DNA of 39,206 bases from Mycobacterium sp. (GTDB lineage: Bacteria > Actinomycetota > Actinomycetes > Mycobacteriales > Mycobacteriaceae), in the NCBI GenBank assembly GCA_025963195.1, contig JAOPVF010000106.1, positions 1 through 39,206 on the forward strand. The letters run 5' to 3'. The position numbers were made by a program, and so were the translations under genes. Shown here piece by piece: positions 37,752 through 39,206 of this stretch. A model generated the notes under the pieces. That model made no database searches and had not been told where the DNA came from. It was given only the letters and a program-made list of their open reading frames with translations. Position 1 is the stretch's first letter. Every line of letters begins with the position of its first letter.

Positions 37752-38660
37752 TCAGCTCTTTGCCTGACTGATCTGCACCTCGTCGATGGCCAGGTCCGGC
37801 ACCTTGTACTTGTCCAAGATCTGCTTGTAGGTGCCGTCTTTCATCAACTCGTCGAGGGCTTGCTTGATGGCTTGGGCGAGTTGGGTGTTGCCCTTGAGGA
37901 CCATGACGCCATGTGGTCGGACCTCGTACCGCTCGCCGGGTACCACCTCGAACTCACTGCCCTGTGCGGCGCTGTACGCGGCCACAGGAGAGTCCAGCAG
38001 ATCGACGGCGATGCGATTGTTGCGCAGCAACATCTGGACCTCGGAGTCCTTGCCCATCTGCTTGACGTCGATCGGCGGTTTGCCCGCCGCGACGCAATCG
38101 GCGCTGGCCTTTTCGGCGATCGGTACCTGCACGGCTCCCGACTGCAGGCCTACACCTTTACCGCACAGATCGGCGAGGGACTTGATGCCCTCGGGGTTGC
38201 CCTTGCGCACCATCATTGCGGTACCGCTCTGGCTGTATTCGACGAAGTCGACGGCTTCCTTGCGCTCGTCGGTCACGGTGGCGAAGGAGAACACCATGTC
38301 GAGCCGCTTGGACTGCAATTGCGGAATGAGCGTGCCGAATGCGGCATTCGAGTGCTCGACACGGACACCGAGTTTGTCCCCAACGGCCTGCGCGAGGTCG
38401 TAGTCGACGCCGGTGAACGTCTTCCCGTCGGCTTCGACGAATTCCAGAGGGGGGTAGGTGAAGTCGGCGCCGTTGCGGAGCACCCCGGACTGCTGAATCT
38501 CGGCAGGCAGCGAGGCGAACAGGGCAGGCTTCTCGCCGGCAGTCGCGGGGCCGCCAGTACCGGAACCGTTGCCCGCCGCTCCACACGCATTGGTCAACAC
38601 CAATGGCAGCGCCATCGCTGCTGCGGTACACCACCGGCGCCACGAAGAGTGCTGTGCCAT
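37752..38660 (-). CDS. amino-acid ABC transporter substrate-binding lipoprotein (SBP family 3)
   Basis: 302 residues with a lipoprotein signal ending LTNAC, so C26 is lipidated and the protein is tethered outside the membrane. The family-3 core is visible: GVDYDLAQAVGDKLG, then TVTDERKEAVDF, where R133 corresponds to the carboxylate-binding Arg. D220 or D223 in AVDLLDSP is placed like the Asp that holds the alpha-amino group. This favours an alpha-amino-acid-type ligand. GAGG precedes the ATG. It is the first gene of the operon and lies just behind a strong operator-like palindrome. Confidence 0.9.
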   Translation of the reverse strand: MAQHSSWRRWCTAAAMALPLVLTNACGAAGNGSGTGGPATAGEKPALFASLPAEIQQSGVLRNGADFTYPPLEFVEADGKTFTGVDYDLAQAVGDKLGVRVEHSNAAFGTLIPQLQSKRLDMVFSFATVTDERKEAVDFVEYSQSGTAMMVRKGNPEGIKSLADLCGKGVGLQSGAVQVPIAEKASADCVAAGKPPIDVKQMGKDSEVQMLLRNNRIAVDLLDSPVAAYSAAQGSEFEVVPGERYEVRPHGVMVLKGNTQLAQAIKQALDELMKDGTYKQILDKYKVPDLAIDEVQISQAKS

Positions 38661-38677
38661 GCTGCCTCGATTCTTGA

Positions 38678-38705
38678 CATCGTTAATCGTTTACGATTGA
38701 TGATG
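38678..38705. promoter_or_regulatory. FadR/GntR-type operator in front of the guanidino-acid operon
   Basis: The core AATCGT-TT-ACGATT (38685-38698) is a 14-bp inverted repeat with perfect 6-bp arms, flanked by CATC and GATG to give a 28-bp imperfect palindrome. The core TCGT-n2-ACGA fits the FadR-subfamily consensus TNGT-n-ACNA and equals the site at 8658-8667 except in the central two bases. It spans the predicted transcription start, so binding would repress. Confidence 0.6.
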
Positions 38706-38734
38706 AGGCTAGCAAGACGTGTTTCAGCACACAA
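38706..38734 (-). promoter_or_regulatory. putative promoter of the ABC/ureohydrolase operon
   Basis: On the minus strand, TTGTGT (38734-38729) and TAGCCT (38711-38706) are separated by 17 bases, the optimal sigma-A spacing, with TANNNT at -10. The start would fall in the adjoining palindrome, about 45 bases ahead of the lipoprotein ATG. Confidence 0.45.
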
Positions 38735-38828
38735 CCGGTGCGACCAGATTGATCGAATTCCACCGAGGCGCGCCCGCCTGCCGCGCCGTTCGAACCGCAT
38801 CGACGCGCACTCACCCCGCGAAACGGCA

Positions 38829-38857
38829 AACGCACCCGATCGCGAGCCGAGTGCGTT
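38829..38857 (-). terminator. hairpin after the SDR gene
   Basis: On the minus strand, AACGCACTCG pairs with CGGGTGCGTT (10-bp stem, one G-T wobble, 9-base loop). It begins about 35 bases after the SDR stop. A T follows the stem but there is no long U-tract. It probably separates the SDR transcript from the ABC operon. Confidence 0.45.
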
Positions 38858-38891
38858 CTGCGTTGGCGGGCGCGAGGTGCCGCGTGCGCAC

Positions 38892-39206
38892 CTACTTCGC
38901 GAGGAATCCCCCGTCGACCGGCAGCGATACGCCGGTGATGTAACTCGCGCCAGGCGAGGCCAGGAATGACACCGCGGCGGCGACGTCGTCGGGTTCGGCG
39001 ATACGCCCAATGGGTATCGCGGCGGCGTGGCCGCGGGCCATCTCGTCGGCGTTGGGCAGCTCGGCCAGACATGCGTCGTACATCGGAGTGCGAGTCAAGC
39101 CAGGTGCCACTGCATTGACCCGGATGTTGTATTCGGCGAGCTCGATCGCCGCAGTCCGCGTCAGCGACAGCATCGCTCCCTTTGAGGCGGTGTAGATGGA
39201 AAGCCC
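38892..39206 (-). CDS. short-chain dehydrogenase/reductase, 3' part
   Basis: The last 104 residues of an SDR. The visible part begins with the active-site Y-T-A-S-K (YxxxK), followed by NIRVNAVAPGLTRTPM, IGRIAEPDDVA and the C-terminal ITGVSLPVDGGF typical of classical SDRs of the FabG type. The Rossmann glycine motif and catalytic Ser lie outside the window. It is on the same strand as the ABC operon and 231 bp upstream of it, with a terminator-like hairpin between. It may belong to the same regulon. Confidence 0.9.
   Translation of the reverse strand, partial: GLSIYTASKGAMLSLTRTAAIELAEYNIRVNAVAPGLTRTPMYDACLAELPNADEMARGHAAAIPIGRIAEPDDVAAAVSFLASPGASYITGVSLPVDGGFLAK

Overview
The window is high-GC actinobacterial DNA, almost certainly from a rapidly growing mycobacterium (Mycolicibacterium type). 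The evidence is gene content and order. The order ffh, glnD, glnB, amt, ftsY, smc, acyP, OsmC-like, fpg, rnc, yceD, sepIVA, coaD, rsmD, pyc, VKOR, DsbA-like, lipN, aldo-keto reductase matches the core Rv2911-Rv2971 segment of M. tuberculosis as I remember it. It lacks the large PDIM/PGL lipid locus that M. tuberculosis carries between sepIVA (Rv2927c) and coaD (Rv2965c).

Left arm (1-9.4 kb): the 5' part of an N-acetylglutaminylglutamine amidotransferase (compatible-solute synthesis); two tandem secreted D,D-carboxypeptidases; a cyclase/kynurenine-formamidase-family protein with altered metal ligands; a broken CysJ-like flavoprotein reductase with two frameshifts and internal deletions; a mycothiol/maleylpyruvate-isomerase-family protein; an amidohydrolase; ffh; and a FadR/FCD-type GntR regulator.

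Core (9.4-30.5 kb, nearly all on the minus strand): the nitrogen-control set amt-glnB-glnD, with two GlnR-type boxes upstream of amt; SRP receptor ftsY; chromosome condensation gene smc; small housekeeping genes acyP, OsmC-like, fpg, rnc and yceD; the divisome gene sepIVA, preceded by four MtrA-like hexamers in 9-bp register; a degraded membrane-protein ORF; coaD; rsmD; pyruvate carboxylase; a VKOR/DsbA oxidative-folding pair; and lipN.

Right arm (30.5-39.2 kb, accessory): divergently from lipN, two aldo-keto reductases and a squalene-cyclase-like protein. Converging on these is a minus-strand operon with a lipoprotein substrate-binding protein, a polar amino-acid ABC permease and ATPase, a guanidino-acid ureohydrolase (GbuA/GpuA type), a DUF2848/FAH-like protein and a fold-type-II PLP lyase. 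The operon looks like an uptake and breakdown route for a guanidino or related amino acid. A strong inverted repeat matching the FadR/GntR operator consensus overlaps its predicted transcription start. The 3' part of a short-chain dehydrogenase closes the window.

The best candidates for something undescribed are the guanidino-acid operon and its operator, the 9-bp-phased repeats in front of sepIVA, and a group of SD-less starts that sit directly behind TANNNT -10 elements (leaderless mRNAs).
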